A program made the position numbers and the translations under genes. Below are positions 1 through 10,866 of a stretch of 64,000 bases of DNA, piece after piece. This stretch comes from Pyricularia pennisetigena. Lineage: Eukaryota; Ascomycota; Sordariomycetes; Magnaporthales; Pyriculariaceae. Within the stretch, counting starts at the first letter, position 1. Every line of letters begins with the position of its first letter. The stretch lies in contig NC_043742.1 of assembly GCF_004337985.1 (NCBI RefSeq), positions 7,539,229 to 7,603,228 of the forward strand. The letters run 5' to 3'. A model generated the notes under the pieces. The model had not been told where the DNA came from and made no database searches. It saw nothing but the letters and a program-made list of their open reading frames with translations.

Positions 1-287
1 CATGAATAAGGCCAGATCATGTGACGTGACCCCGCATTCCGGACATCCGGATTGAAGATCTGCACCTACGGATTCGAACACGTAATTCATAACTTAGCCT
101 TAGATTCATCACCTTCATAACCTTCATCGATTCAACGATTCAACGAATCGATTGTGCAACAATATATTATCTCTATTACCCGCTAGCAGACGGTTATCTG
201 CCATTTTAACGTTCCATTAACCTTATACGTGATCCACCTTTCCCCGCGTTTGAGATTAAGCTTATTCTATCTCGTAACCTCCTCACA
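1..287 (-). mobile_element. Partial copia-type LTR, cut by the window start
   Basis: The reverse complement of this segment matches the first ~287 bp of the complete solo LTR at 34288-34928, starting TGTGAGGAGG at position 287 and running off the left edge of the window. Differences are few. The inner flank (288 onward on the minus strand) is not purine-rich, so this is unlikely to be a 3' LTR preceded by a polypurine tract. It is a solo LTR or the 5' LTR of an element lying to the left. It is in inverted orientation relative to the copy at 34288. Confidence 0.85.
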
Positions 288-1829
288 AGGTCGCGCGCGG
301 CGTATTAAAAAAAATTTTAATTGGAAAAAAAAAACAAATATATTTATTTCGGTAATTCCAATAACGCGGTAAACGCGTTCCTCGAATATGGGAACGCACG
401 TCGGGCTAATTAACGTATAAACCGGTTGCAACTCCGGACAAATACGCTTTTCTATACCCGAAATATAATACCGGGCGATTTATAAAATCGTTTGGGCGTA
501 TATAATAGGGGCGAAAACGACGCGATTATATTACGTAAATTAATTTGTAATATTTACAAATAAACGTTTTAAAATAGGGGAAATATTTACGAAACGGACG
601 GGGCGGTCGTCGTTATTTTCCTTTTTTTTATCCTCCTTTTTTTCCTCCGTTTCCTCCTTCCTTTTTTTTATATTTTTCGGCCTTTATATATACGGTAAAT
701 ATTATCTTACGTTCCTAAATACTGTTTGGGAATAATTTACGGTATTTTTAACGCCCCGCGCGCCTTTAATACGCCCGGAAACGGTTTTAAGGGCGGCGGT
801 TTGGGTAAACGCGGGGGCGGGTTCGGTAATAGCGGGGGGCGCAATAGGGGCGGGCACAGGGTTAATAAAACTTTTAACCATTGGTATTTCGGTAATAATT
901 TCCTCGGTTTGCGTTTCGGAAATTACCGTTTCGGCGGGGATAATAACGGGGGTTACGTCGGTAACCGCAGAAATAAAAACGGCGTTAGTAACGGCGGCGA
1001 AAAAACCTATATTTTACCGTTAATTTAACGTTACAAAACCGGTGGTAAAATAAATTATACCCGTTGATTTTTAATTTCCCGTTAGGAAAATTGAAAAACG
1101 CGTTGCAATTGCAACGTTTCGGCGGTATTAATTCGTTTATATATATATAGGGTGCGCGTTAATTATATCGCACGTTCGGAAACCCGTTAAAACGCAGGTA
1201 AAGATTTACAATTGTACGCGTTTTTCGGTGCGACCGAATTAATTCCCGTTAATAAGAGTAAAAAAAATACTATATTACACCCGTTAACCAGCGCTTAACC
1301 GGTATTTGACGTATACCACGACCTGCGCGTAACGTAACCCGCCAAACAAATAAAAAAAACCTATTTTTATTATTGTTGCTATTATTGCTAATACTAATAT
1401 CGACGTTAATAAACGCGTAAATCGCTAAACGCAAAATACAGGGCGCAGGCGATTATTTACGAATTGGGTATTTGGGTATAAAATAAAATTTAAAAATAAA
1501 ATTCGGATTTAAAAAAACGAACGAAATATATATTCGCCGTATATTTACCAATTTTATTATAAATTATTATCGCTATTTATATAATAGGGGGTATAATATT
1601 ACGGATTCGTCGCTATTAAAAAAAGTTTACCGTTTACGTTAAATATAATAAAAAACGTTAAAAATTGGTAAAACCCGTTTGCGGCGCGCGTTGCACCGCT
1701 ACCGCTTATTAATATTATAAATTTCCTTTATTTACGTAAATAAATCTATACAAATATTGGCCGTAAAAACTGTATATAGTTATATAGGCAGTTAATTTTG
1801 CTTATTTACGCAAAATCAACTGGGGGGTG
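288..1829. other. RIP-degraded AT-rich DNA without a recognisable gene
   Basis: Strongly AT-biased sequence with frequent TA dinucleotides and stops in all frames. A 100-codon glycine-rich open frame at 726-1028 is low-complexity and has no recognisable motif. The last bases before 1830 form a G-run (1822-1827) that looks like a polypurine tract ahead of the LTR at 1830, so this stretch may be the mutated interior of the retroelement whose 3' LTR follows. No copia protein motif could be read in it. Confidence 0.5.
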
Positions 1830-1995
1830 TGTTGCAGTAAATAGATCTTGGCATTACATAACCAAAGGAGTTTAGTTAGCGCTATATACACCATAAAAGC
1901 GCTGCCACGCTCGTTAGCCTAGATAGCGCACCCTACCTGAATACATGGCTCTCCTACCATTCATGCAGACTGCACGTGTACGTTCGTGTGCGTCA
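1830..1995 (+). repeat. 166-bp copia LTR (nearly unmutated copy)
   Basis: Starts TGTTGCAG and ends GCGTCA. A second copy of the same length lies at 8135-8300 and aligns end to end. The two differ almost entirely by C-to-T and G-to-A changes in CpA/TpG contexts, and the 8135 copy carries the mutated state. A G-rich polypurine tract directly upstream identifies this copy as a 3' LTR. Its flanks (GGGTG left, GGAGG right) do not form a target duplication, so it is not a simple solo LTR. Confidence 0.8.
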
Positions 1996-2789
1996 GGAGG
2001 TCTGGGGCACTATACCCCTCGTTGAGGATCAAGCACGATCGCAAGGTTTCGAGGTGGGGCATAGGCCGCCACTCTGTAAAGCAGTTTCCAGTATACACGT
2101 TAGTATTGTGCTTGTGTACATGATGACAAATTGTTTGCTACACGATTTGTAAAAACGAAAGCAATATTTGAAATAGCGATGTTAGCCAAGTTAATGGATC
2201 CGGAAGGATAATTTACGGATGCACAGAAGTTTGGAGAACTTTTGCCTCTGTGAGAGGTTTCTGTACAAATTTTTACGGGGCTGTATAGCATTAATTATTT
2301 CCCCCAAATACATTTAACTGCCGGTGCAAATGCTTTGCCTCGTTATATTTCCCCTAACTGTGAAGCGCCGATTCCAGGTTATTTATGCTGTCGAATATAA
2401 ACGGGTTTTTTTTAGGCCCAATCCCTTTTTTTTAAACGCTAATATTTTCCGGTGCGCCTATTTAACCTTTTCGTATTTCCCAAACAAAATATATATTTTT
2501 GCAATATTATATTAAAATAGCCCCAATATATTTTTTCCATCTAATAACCCCGGAATTTTAACACCGTTTACGCATACGGTAAATAAAAAGTCTATACGTC
2601 TCGGTTTTCGTGCGTTGGCCATGGAAACCTTTCCGAAAGCTGGCACATGTTACAATCAAAGTATCGGGTAACCTGTTCTTATGGTAACATACAGTGGGTT
2701 AAAGCAATGGAGCGTTTAAACTGGGTAACTGGGGATTCTTAATAACTGAGGTGAAGTTATAATCGATTGTATAAACGAGGTTAATTGCT
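1996..2789. other. Non-RIPped flank of the island, no gene recognised
   Basis: Base composition is close to that of ordinary fungal intergenic DNA, unlike the sequence on both outer sides. Two 63-codon open frames (2100-2291 minus, 2324-2515 plus) show no motif, signal peptide or promoter and are probably chance. No terminal inverted repeat for the transposase relic that follows could be fixed with confidence. Confidence 0.4.
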
Positions 2790-4130
2790 GCTAAGCAACC
2801 CTAAAATCAAATCTATTTACATGGTAATAATTTTGGACCTGGATTCCCGTGGGTTTCCTCCTCAGATCGCGGATGTGGCTGCTATGGCCGATCATCTTTT
2901 CGCTGCGCGGGACGCGCGACCGGTTGGGACGCGGTGGGCAAACCGCTTCGTCCAACAGCGTGCAGAATTAAAAACTTGTTTTTCTCGTGCTTACGACTTC
3001 CAAAGGGCCCTTTGCGAAAACCCTAACGCGTTAAACGCGTGGTTTCGGCTGGTTGCCAATGTAAAGGCCAAATATGGTATCCAGGATTGCGATATTTATA
3101 ATTTTGACGAAACCGGTTTTATATTTGGCCAAATTTGCGGCCATATAATTGTAATTGGGTCTGAAAAACGCGGAAAAAGTAAAAAAGTACAGCCCGGTAA
3201 TCGAAAATGGGCGACTGCAATTTAATGCATCAGTGGCGACGGCTACGACGTACCCCCATATTTTATCGTTAAAGGCGTCCACCATTTCGCGAACTGGTAT
3301 ATATAGGGCGATCTTCCCGTATTTTGGCGTATATTCACCCGCCCAATTGCGGGTATAAGACGGAAGGACATTCAAAAGCTCACCTCTAGACAGTTTCGTA
3401 GAACATGCATAATAATACCTTTTTACCCGTATATAACGCTCTGTTAATCGATCGACATTACGAAAGGCCTATTAACAAAAGTCGAGTTTTTTGGCATTTG
3501 TAACAGGTTACAAAAAGTCTATAACAAAGGAAAATATAGCCGTGGGTTTTCGAGGGGCCGGATTTATCCTTTATAACCCGGAAGCGGTTATATCCAAATT
3601 GGATGTTAAACTGCGGACGCCGTCGCCCAAAGAGCCTGCTTTTTCCAACATCGACACCTGGATTTCTCAAACACCTTATAACCCGACAAAAGCCGTTTGT
3701 CAATTTACGCTCGTCAAATCTCGAATTAACCGTCATCAAAACAGCTCGCCAACAACAATTTTCGATGCTGTAAAACAATTAGTTAAAGGAATGGAAGGAA
3801 TGGCCCACCAAATTACACTTTTATCAGCAAAGGTCCGCAGCTTTCGGAAGGCCAACGAAGCGCTTAACAAGCGACGAAGGGCTAAAAGAATACGTATCCG
3901 CGAAGGAAGGTTATTTACTATATAAGAAGTTTAAAATTTGTTACAATTGAAAAACGCGGATGTTCCAATATTGGATAACAATGGTGAATTTGGGGAGGAG
4001 AGTAGTGCGCAACCTGCGACCAAACGGCGCTGTGGCAACTGCGGTAATACAGGACATAATTCGCGCATTTGTCAGGAGGATGAAGAAATGTCTGATGTAT
4101 ACAGCTTTAATTGTATTGAGGTTAAGTAAG
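2790..4130 (+). pseudogene. Pogo/Fot1-like (DDE_1) transposase relic
   Basis: Cut-and-paste transposase remnant of the Tc1/mariner-pogo (Fot1) group. In order along the plus strand: a CENP-B/Tc5-type DNA-binding piece (LDLDSRGFPPQIADVAAMA, ~2833-2890); the start of the DDE domain with the first catalytic aspartate in YNFDETGF (~3098-3121) and PGNRKWATAI before a stop at ~3223; after about 130 bp that do not align with the family (~3360-3490) comes GFRGAGFILYNPEAVISKLD (~3546-3605), the usual region C-terminal to the catalytic core. A frameshift near 3925 leads to a zinc-knuckle tail, CGNCGNTGHNSRIC (~4030-4070). The second catalytic aspartate block (the LDGHGSH-type motif of the family) is missing, so the copy is dead. 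RIP damage is mild compared with the copia elements nearby. Confidence 0.85.
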
Positions 4131-5442
4131 CAATATTGGTGCTGTAAAGAAACCAAACATTGGTGTCGTGCAAGAAAAATGCGCGACTCGGTGTACATCC
4201 ACGTTACACAATGTGGGGAGGTAATTTCTTCTTAAGGCCTTTTACCTAGGTATATTCATAAGGTGGCCTTCCCTATCTGCAGGAATTCCAAATGTGGAAA
4301 TCATTACGAACTTTTCAACGGTAACCCCTCGATGAATGTATCAGTGGGTGGAAGTGGAAGGTATTCGAATTTCATACCTATTTTCCTTTTCCGGCGGTTA
4401 GTGTCGGGGAAGAAAATTAGCTAAAACAAATAGCCCAGTCAAGTTTATCTTGCCTGTGTTACACAGATCTGGCTCCGTGGGACTGGGTTGGTTTTTCTTT
4501 TTTTTTTCTTTTTTTTTTTTTAAGAAAAAAAAACGAGGTCGGTAATGGACTGGACCCAGATATGATAAAATACCTACGCACCAGTTTTCATCCTTACAAG
4601 TACATTTAAGCTTTTTTGATGCGTCTTGTTACGAGGAAATGGCGATCGTTATCGCGCCTCAGGTACTATTTCCAGTCACACCAACGTGGCATTTCTTCAA
4701 TTTTTTCAACATGACGACTCGCCACAAGGTCCCGATTGAAAGATTTAGTGTAGTTTCAAAGAAGAGAAATAAGCAGACTTTAAGAGCAGCTGCCAATTCC
4801 AATGCAGTGGTGCAGTGGGTATAAAGGTGAATTATGTCAGGTTTGAGGCCTAGGAGGTTTCCGTTAAAGTGGATAACAGTAGCTCTTTAGTCACGGCTCC
4901 CTTGTACTTCCTTCAATCCAACAAAGGATGATATAAAAGTCAAGTCTAATTAATCAAAACCTTATCAAACTCGAAGATAGGTATTCCGTCAAGGTTATTG
5001 TGCAGGATTATCCGTTTGTACTTGGCACTTATCTAGGTATGCAAATATCAAGATGCTGGGAGCAGGGCCGTGTTAATCGCCCGTCGATCCAATTTAGTTG
5101 GCGATGAGTGCGATTCGCCAATTTACGTTAAGTATATTTTATATGAAACGACTTCCAGCCGAGCCTCAAAGTTACAAGGACAACCTGTGCAGCTCAAGTT
5201 AGATTTAGCATTCCTTGCCTGTCTCATTCCCCGGTCAGGTCGTCGGTCTTGCATGACAGACGTGCATCAGCACTATGGCGAAGAAATGGGGGCAACAGGA
5301 GGGCGTGTCATTGTTTTTGTGCCATATTTTTAATGGTAAGGGTCACATCGTTCTATATTTTTGAAACAATCTAGTGAAAATTAAGGTTTAGACCTGACGA
5401 TAATTACCACCGATCCACGAATCAACAAACCAGAGATGCGAG
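4131..5442. other. Intergenic, no supported gene
   Basis: Non-RIPped sequence with a long T-rich tract at about 4493-4522. Open frames at 4639-4824 and 5070-5333 lack recognisable motifs, start context or codon structure that would support a gene. The last ~150 bp are the probable promoter region of the small secreted protein gene downstream. Confidence 0.4.
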
Positions 5443-5450
5443 TATAAAAA
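5443..5450 (+). promoter_or_regulatory. TATA box of the small secreted protein gene
   Basis: TATAAAAA lies 145 bp upstream of the ATG at 5595. It is followed by a pyrimidine- and A-rich leader with no upstream ATG until the start codon, a layout common for strongly expressed short fungal secreted-protein genes. Called from position and sequence only. Confidence 0.55.
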
Positions 5451-5594
5451 GGGGACACTACCCATCCCAACGCTGATCAACTAAGCTCAATTTTTTCCAT
5501 TACCAGACAACCAATTAACATCAACTTCGAAACCTTCAATTACTTTCCAACTTTCAATCTTCCTAAACCCTTGGTACTTTACCATCCAGATACA

Positions 5595-5786
5595 ATGCAC
5601 TTTAACATCAAGACTATCCTTCTAACCCTCAATATGGTTTCGGCCGCGATGGCGATCTGCCTCGTTAGAAGTCCGGGAACCGACCTTAGCCCGACCCAAA
5701 AATGCCCCGGGGTTAGTCCTTTTTCCTGCGCCGGCACAGTAAACGACACCTTTGGTCTCTGCTGCAGCAAAACCGATTGCAGTTAA
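5595..5786 (+). CDS. Small secreted cysteine-rich protein (63 aa), candidate effector
   Basis: Single-exon ORF of 63 residues. Residues 1-20 (MHFNIKTILL...VSAAMA) form a classic signal peptide ending in an AxA cleavage site. The mature ~43 residues hold six cysteines (pattern C..C..C..CC..C), enough for three disulphides. The ATG at 5595 is chosen because it gives the full signal peptide; an in-frame open stretch begins at 5571 but breaks the signal. A TATA box sits 145 bp upstream with a CT-rich leader. I do not recognise the family. The gene lies between a dead transposase and an NLR-like relic in a non-RIPped island inside heavily RIPped DNA, which is a typical setting for plant-pathogen effectors. 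It could also be a small hydrophobin-like or antimicrobial protein. It appears intact; expression is unknown. Confidence 0.65.
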   Translation: MHFNIKTILLTLNMVSAAMAICLVRSPGTDLSPTQKCPGVSPFSCAGTVNDTFGLCCSKTDCS

Positions 5787-6647
5787 ACACCCAACGTAAG
5801 CGAAGTGTTACAAGGCCTTTCATACTTTCTACTGTAAAACACTTCTTATTAACTTTTTTGTTATTTAAAGAGGCCAGGCTCCCAAGTTATATTTAGAAAA
5901 GGAGGGCTGGTGGTTTGGACGTGTTTGTGGCAAAAGCTTTTTTCATATAAACTACCTTTTATACAAGTACGCCGCCTAGTTGGAAAATATAAGGGCTAAT
6001 GTCGGAATATATATTCAGTAGGATATTTATTGCGTTGTGCATGCGTTATGCGGGCATTGGAACGGGGGACCACGTGGTTATACACGTAATTTAACACGTT
6101 TATATATAGAGATAACCCATACGAGGCTCCTTTTTACTTTGTAAGAACGAATAATAATCTTTAACCCCCTTTACCTTATAATGCATACTCGTTGGCTCGA
6201 TATATGCACAGGAGCGTTGTTCCTTAGGTCCCTCGATTTACTAAAGGCCTATTAACAGCTAAAGTTGTATTCTTTTTGTGGCGAATGGCGAAAACAAACC
6301 CTATTTTGGTAAGAAAATCGCATCTAGCTAAATCTCGTTAAAGGAGGTCGCCCCTATTTAATTGGAAAGGGGCCTGTTTTTTATCTTCCCTCTTTTATAT
6401 ATCGCAGGGCATACTCGGTTTCGAAACCAAAGCTAAAAATGGGAAATTCCGACCGTTCTCCGCAACGGCTTTTAAGAATATTCTCTGTTCATAGACCTCG
6501 TTTACGCGTAGGGATTCGAGTTGAAACAAATAAATAGTGCGAATCGCTATATTTAATCATTCCTATCTACCTTTTAAGTAATAAAGGAAGCTATTTGCAA
6601 TTTGTTCTGGGGCACGAGAAAGGGGTTCGTGCGGGCCTATGGATGCC
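5787..6647. other. Intergenic, nothing recognised
   Basis: Non-RIPped sequence downstream of the small secreted protein gene. No ORF with recognisable content, no tRNA-like structure and no repeat shared with the rest of the window was seen. It probably holds the 3' UTR of the upstream gene and decayed sequence beyond the C-terminal end of the minus-strand ankyrin-repeat relic. Confidence 0.35.
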
Positions 6648-7520
6648 TTACTTGTAAGGCATCCCAGGGGCCGCGCGTGTTATTCCATGTCGGAATATCC
6701 CTTCAAATGCGATAGTTATTAATATTCCAACATCTTCAGTGATTTGGATCTCGTCTTCTTTATAGATTAAAAGCATTTCCATCACCTTTGTGCCATGTCG
6801 GTTATTCCCCGCTGCAGTTTCAAGTATGTCCTCAGTGATTGTAACCTGGTCTTTTTTGTAGTTTAAAACCACTTCCAACACGCACAAATCGAGAAAAAGA
6901 AAACACAAAGAAAGAACCACTTCTATTAGCATTGGGCCGATAAACCTGTTCCCTGCTGCAGCTTTGAATATATCCTCAATGATTTGGATCTGGTTTCCTT
7001 TTTTGGCCAAAAACATTTCCATTAACTCTGCGCCATTTTGGTCGTTTCCTGGAACGGCGTTTAGGAGATTTTCTGTGATTTGGATCTGGTCTCCTTTTTT
7101 GCCAAAAACATCTCCATTAGCTCTGCGCCGTTAAGCCTGTTCCCTGCTGCAGCTTTGAATATGTCATCAGTGATTGTAACCTGCTTTTTTTTGTAGGTTA
7201 AAACCATTTGCATCACTTCTACCCCATTCTGAATGTTCCCCGCAATGCTATTCGCAAAACTTTCAGTAATTTGGATTTGGTTTCCCTTGTGAGTTGCAAG
7301 CACCTTTATAACCTTTCCGCCGTTCAACCTGTTCCCCGCAGCAGTTATGAGTATGTCCTGGGTAATGAGGGAATGCAAAATCGTTTTTAGTAGTAAAATC
7401 ATCGTCGCCGCCGTATCGAGCTGGATTATCACATTTGCTTATGATCCATTTTGTAACAGCCGTATAACTTCCGATAACTGCGGCGTTCAGCGCATTGCCA
7501 AACGCCCCTTTATTTTGCAA
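6648..7520 (-). pseudogene. Ankyrin-type repeat region of an NLR-like (STAND) protein, decayed
   Basis: Read on the minus strand, a ~32-33 residue unit recurs: ITEDILETAAGN, ITDDIFKAAAGNRLNG and IIEDIFKAAAGN, each followed by a leucine/methionine-rich helix (KVMEMLL, ELMEMFL, KVIKVLA) and a GNQIQI-type turn. At least six units are visible. This is the sequence style of the ankyrin-like repeats at the C-terminus of fungal NACHT/STAND (NLR-like) proteins. An N-terminal ankyrin unit (GAFGNALNAAV) precedes them at ~7440-7515. The units lie in at least two frames: frameshifts occur near 7100 and again around 7400, and no NACHT or effector domain is present. It is therefore a fragment or pseudogene. 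Function in the family is non-self recognition and cell-death control; this copy is unlikely to act. Confidence 0.7.
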
Positions 7521-8134
7521 AAGTTTAGTTTTACCAGTCCATAGGCGAATAACCGCTTTTTCGAGTCCAAGAAGTTACGCATAATACAAAGGCTGGCCTG
7601 TTCGTAAATCTTACCGGCAAAAGGCCTCCTTGTCTGGATCGTGCATTTCTAGCTAACCTCTAAACTGTCTCATATTATCAGAGTGAAACCAATTGTCGAC
7701 AATCTTTTCAAGCTTGGCATCCCCGTTTTCTGCCAACCCTTCCCTGGCATGCTGTGGCCAGCACCGGGATGCGTACAAAAGGATAGGTTGTACGCAAAGA
7801 GAAGAGATATCCCGCTAAGCGCTTCGGTTGTTCACCGGCGACATTCTACACAGATCGAATAATACTCGGCAGTCTCCTACGCATGGGGCACAGATATCTT
7901 TGGGTCGTAAGAGAGATGGGAAGAAATTTAGCACTGTATAGTAACAAAGGAAAGAACAATTACATTTGTTTCCTTTCAAATTGATAGTTCATAGTGGTCC
8001 CGGTCCATGGTATTGTTTTATTTGCTGTTAATTAAATCGTAACAATTGGGGGGCCAATAGGTCCGCGGGTACCCGCGGGGATTATGTAAGCATGTCCTAC
8101 CCCAAGTTTTGTTTAAAAAAAAGTAACTGATAAT
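7521..8134. other. Intergenic, right edge of the non-RIPped island
   Basis: No gene recognised. Contains a perfect 16-bp GC-rich palindrome, CCGCGGGTACCCGCGG, at 8063-8078. The sequence up to 8134 keeps balanced composition, and RIP-type AT bias begins at the LTR starting at 8135. Confidence 0.4.
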
Positions 8135-8300
8135 TGTTGCAATAGATAGACCTTGGCATCACATGACCAGAGGAGCTTAGTTAGCGTTATGCACACTATA
8201 AAAGCGCTACCACGCTCGTTAACCTAAATAACGCACCCTACCTAAATACATAACTCTCCTACCACTTATACAAACTGTACGTATACGTTCGTATACGTTA
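8135..8300 (+). repeat. 5' LTR of the plus-strand copia element (RIPped copy)
   Basis: 166 bp, TGTTGCAATAG to GTATACGTTA. Every stretch aligns with 1830-1995 without gaps, with transitions such as CATGG to CATAA. The downstream bases 8301-8325 stand where a tRNA primer-binding site is expected, but are too mutated to name the tRNA. Confidence 0.8.
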
Positions 8301-10509
8301 ATTATAAACCCGGTACAATTAGAAATTATAAAAATTTCTATTTTACGCGAATTGCAATTATATATTAACACGAATAACGTTTATTTTACCTATTTTTTTT
8401 TCCCGCTACCGGTATTTATTACGATATTTAAAAGCAAATTTTTTACCGTTTACTATATTTACGACCGAAAAATTCCACAAATCGCCAATAACGTTTAATT
8501 TGCGCGCCCAATAATTTAAATAATTTAAAATTTACCGCCAAAATATAAAAATATTACGTATTTGAAAATTGGTTAATTTAAACCAATAAACCGACGAAAA
8601 ATTCCCAATATTTGAAAAATTTACCGAAAACGTTATAAAATCGTTTAAACGTTCCCGATTCGACAATTATTATACAAATTTACGAATTTGGGATTTAAAC
8701 CCGTTTAAAACCAAATGTAAAATAAATTAAATCGCCAAATTGTTTGCAAATATAAATAAACCTATTTTTAAAGGTTTAAAAAATTTATTATACCCGGAAA
8801 TCCTACGTTTTCCGAAATAAAACGCGCGGTAAATAAAATTCGCGAAACGCAGGAATTGCAGGAAAATTATATAAACGAATAATTCCGAAAAATTAATATT
8901 TTCCACCAATGGGTTAAAAAAAAATATAAATCCAACGTTTTTTAATACGGCGGTTTTTACCGTTTAACGTAGCGGTTCGAACACGTTTAAAAAAATAATT
9001 AAAACGTTTTAAAAAAAGTTCGCATTTTCTTTAACGTACGTTAAAAAACAGGCTATTAAAAATTATAAAACAATTTTAGCTTTAACGCGTATAATATATA
9101 ATAAAACGAATTAATTTAAAATTTATAATTTAATTTACGAAAAAGCCCGGAATTATGAAATAACCGATTTTAAAGGGGATTTAACGATTAAAAACTTTAT
9201 AAAAATAGGAAAACGTTTCCAACTTTTTCAGGCCATAAACGTTCGGAACGAGCTAAATAAACCGGATTATATAATTATTTTTAAATATATTTTTAAATGG
9301 TTTAAAAACGCGTTTAACGATAATACCACCGACCTTTTGATAAAAGGTGGCCGCAATTGTAATAAATTTTATACGACGTTTAACGGATTCGTGAAAGAAT
9401 AAAACAAAAATTTAAACCACGTTCCTAATAAAAGTAAAAACAGGGGAAATATACGGAATAAATATCCTTATAATTACAATTATTTGTAATTACCAAATTT
9501 ATACGAAAAATTGGTATACGCGGTAACAGGGAAAAACCCCAAAATCCGTATTCGTAGCCCCTATTTAACCAAAAATCGTAAAAGAATTTGCGCCGAATTT
9601 AAAAAAAAAACGTTAATCATTTATACGCGAATTACTAATTTAAAAAATATAATTACGGAATTAGGATTTACCACGAATAGAAAAACGAAAAAAGCACCGC
9701 AATTTAAAAAATAAAAAGGGCCGCCCATTATTTCGGCGGCCTATTTAACTATTTTTACCGAACCCGCCGACCTTATATATTTTTAAATACGTTACGATAA
9801 AAAAACTAACGCGTTTACGTCTATAAATATTTTTTATTATTTATATTATAATAATATTTTGCCCGATAATTGCTGTTTTATATATTTGGTATACGCCAAA
9901 AAACGCCTGGACCCGGGTTTTATCCGTAAACCTGCAAATACGAATTCGCAATTCGTTATATACGGTATTTAACAGCTTATAATCACCGCATTTGGTACGC
10001 GCACCATATACAACGTGTTAAACGGAAAACGAACGTTAAAATTCGTTAACGTAACGTACGTACCCAATTTTCACGTTAATATCGTGTTAAAAACGCGTTT
10101 AAAAAATAAAAACGTGTGGTATAACGGCTGGGATTGCATTTTACGTTTAAGGAATATAAAAAACAATTTGGTATTATGCGGTTTATAACGACGTAATAAC
10201 GTAATTTTCCTACAATATAAACCTGTTTATTATTTGCGCGCTACCCCTACCGTATAAATATTTTTTGTAAATATTATTTCCTTAACGGTTATAAACGGTT
10301 GGATAAAATTTATTAAAATTCCACAAAAGAATTCCACGGAAATATACGACGAAAAAGAAAATAATTCGTTAATTTAATATTGGGAAACCGGCCACCAGGG
10401 TCCGGAAACGTTTAAAACGTTAATCCACCGGGTTAAAGATGTAAAAATTAAAAGATTAAAAATATTGGAGTGCGAGGCGTGCGTTTAAATATATGGTAAA
10501 ACGGTAATA

Positions 10510-10866
10510 TTGAAACGCCTAAAACGCGAACCATATAGACCCTATTATATAATACACCTAAAAATTTTTTATTTTGAAAAATTAAATACTGGTATGCGGT
10601 ATTTATTGCTATTAAAAAACGAATATTCGGGGCGTTTAACGATTATTCCGTTTACCGGAAAAACGAAGGCAAAATTCGTGTTAATAATATTCGGTTTCGA
10701 ACAAAGGGTAGCGCGCCAATACGGCCTACATATTGCGAAATTTTTCCATAATAACGAACCTATTTTAATAACGTATACGGGATATACTTTTTACCAGAAA
10801 TATTGCAAAAAGCTTGGAATCGAAATAAAAACGCTTCTTTTTAATATATATAAACCGAGCGGTTAA
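10510..10866 (+). pseudogene. Copia integrase core fragment
   Basis: A 118-codon open stretch carries integrase-core landmarks: YLLLLKNEYSGRLTIIPFTG (position of the family's D-x-Y-S motif, aspartate replaced), KAKFVLIIFGFEQRVARQYG, then NNEPILITYTG in place of the second catalytic acidic block, and KLGIEIKTLLFNIYKPSG where the family has the glutamate region. Key acidic residues are substituted in the way G-to-A mutation would produce. This is the integrase of the surrounding copia element and is no longer functional. Confidence 0.8.

Noticed and set aside
726..1028. Glycine-rich 100-codon ORF
   Set aside because: Low-complexity product of GGC/GGG-rich patches in RIPped DNA; no start context, promoter or homologous motif.
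8063..8078. Perfect palindrome CCGCGGGTACCCGCGG as an operator or attachment site
   Set aside because: Isolated, not repeated elsewhere and not at an element end; palindromes of this size may arise by chance in GC patches.
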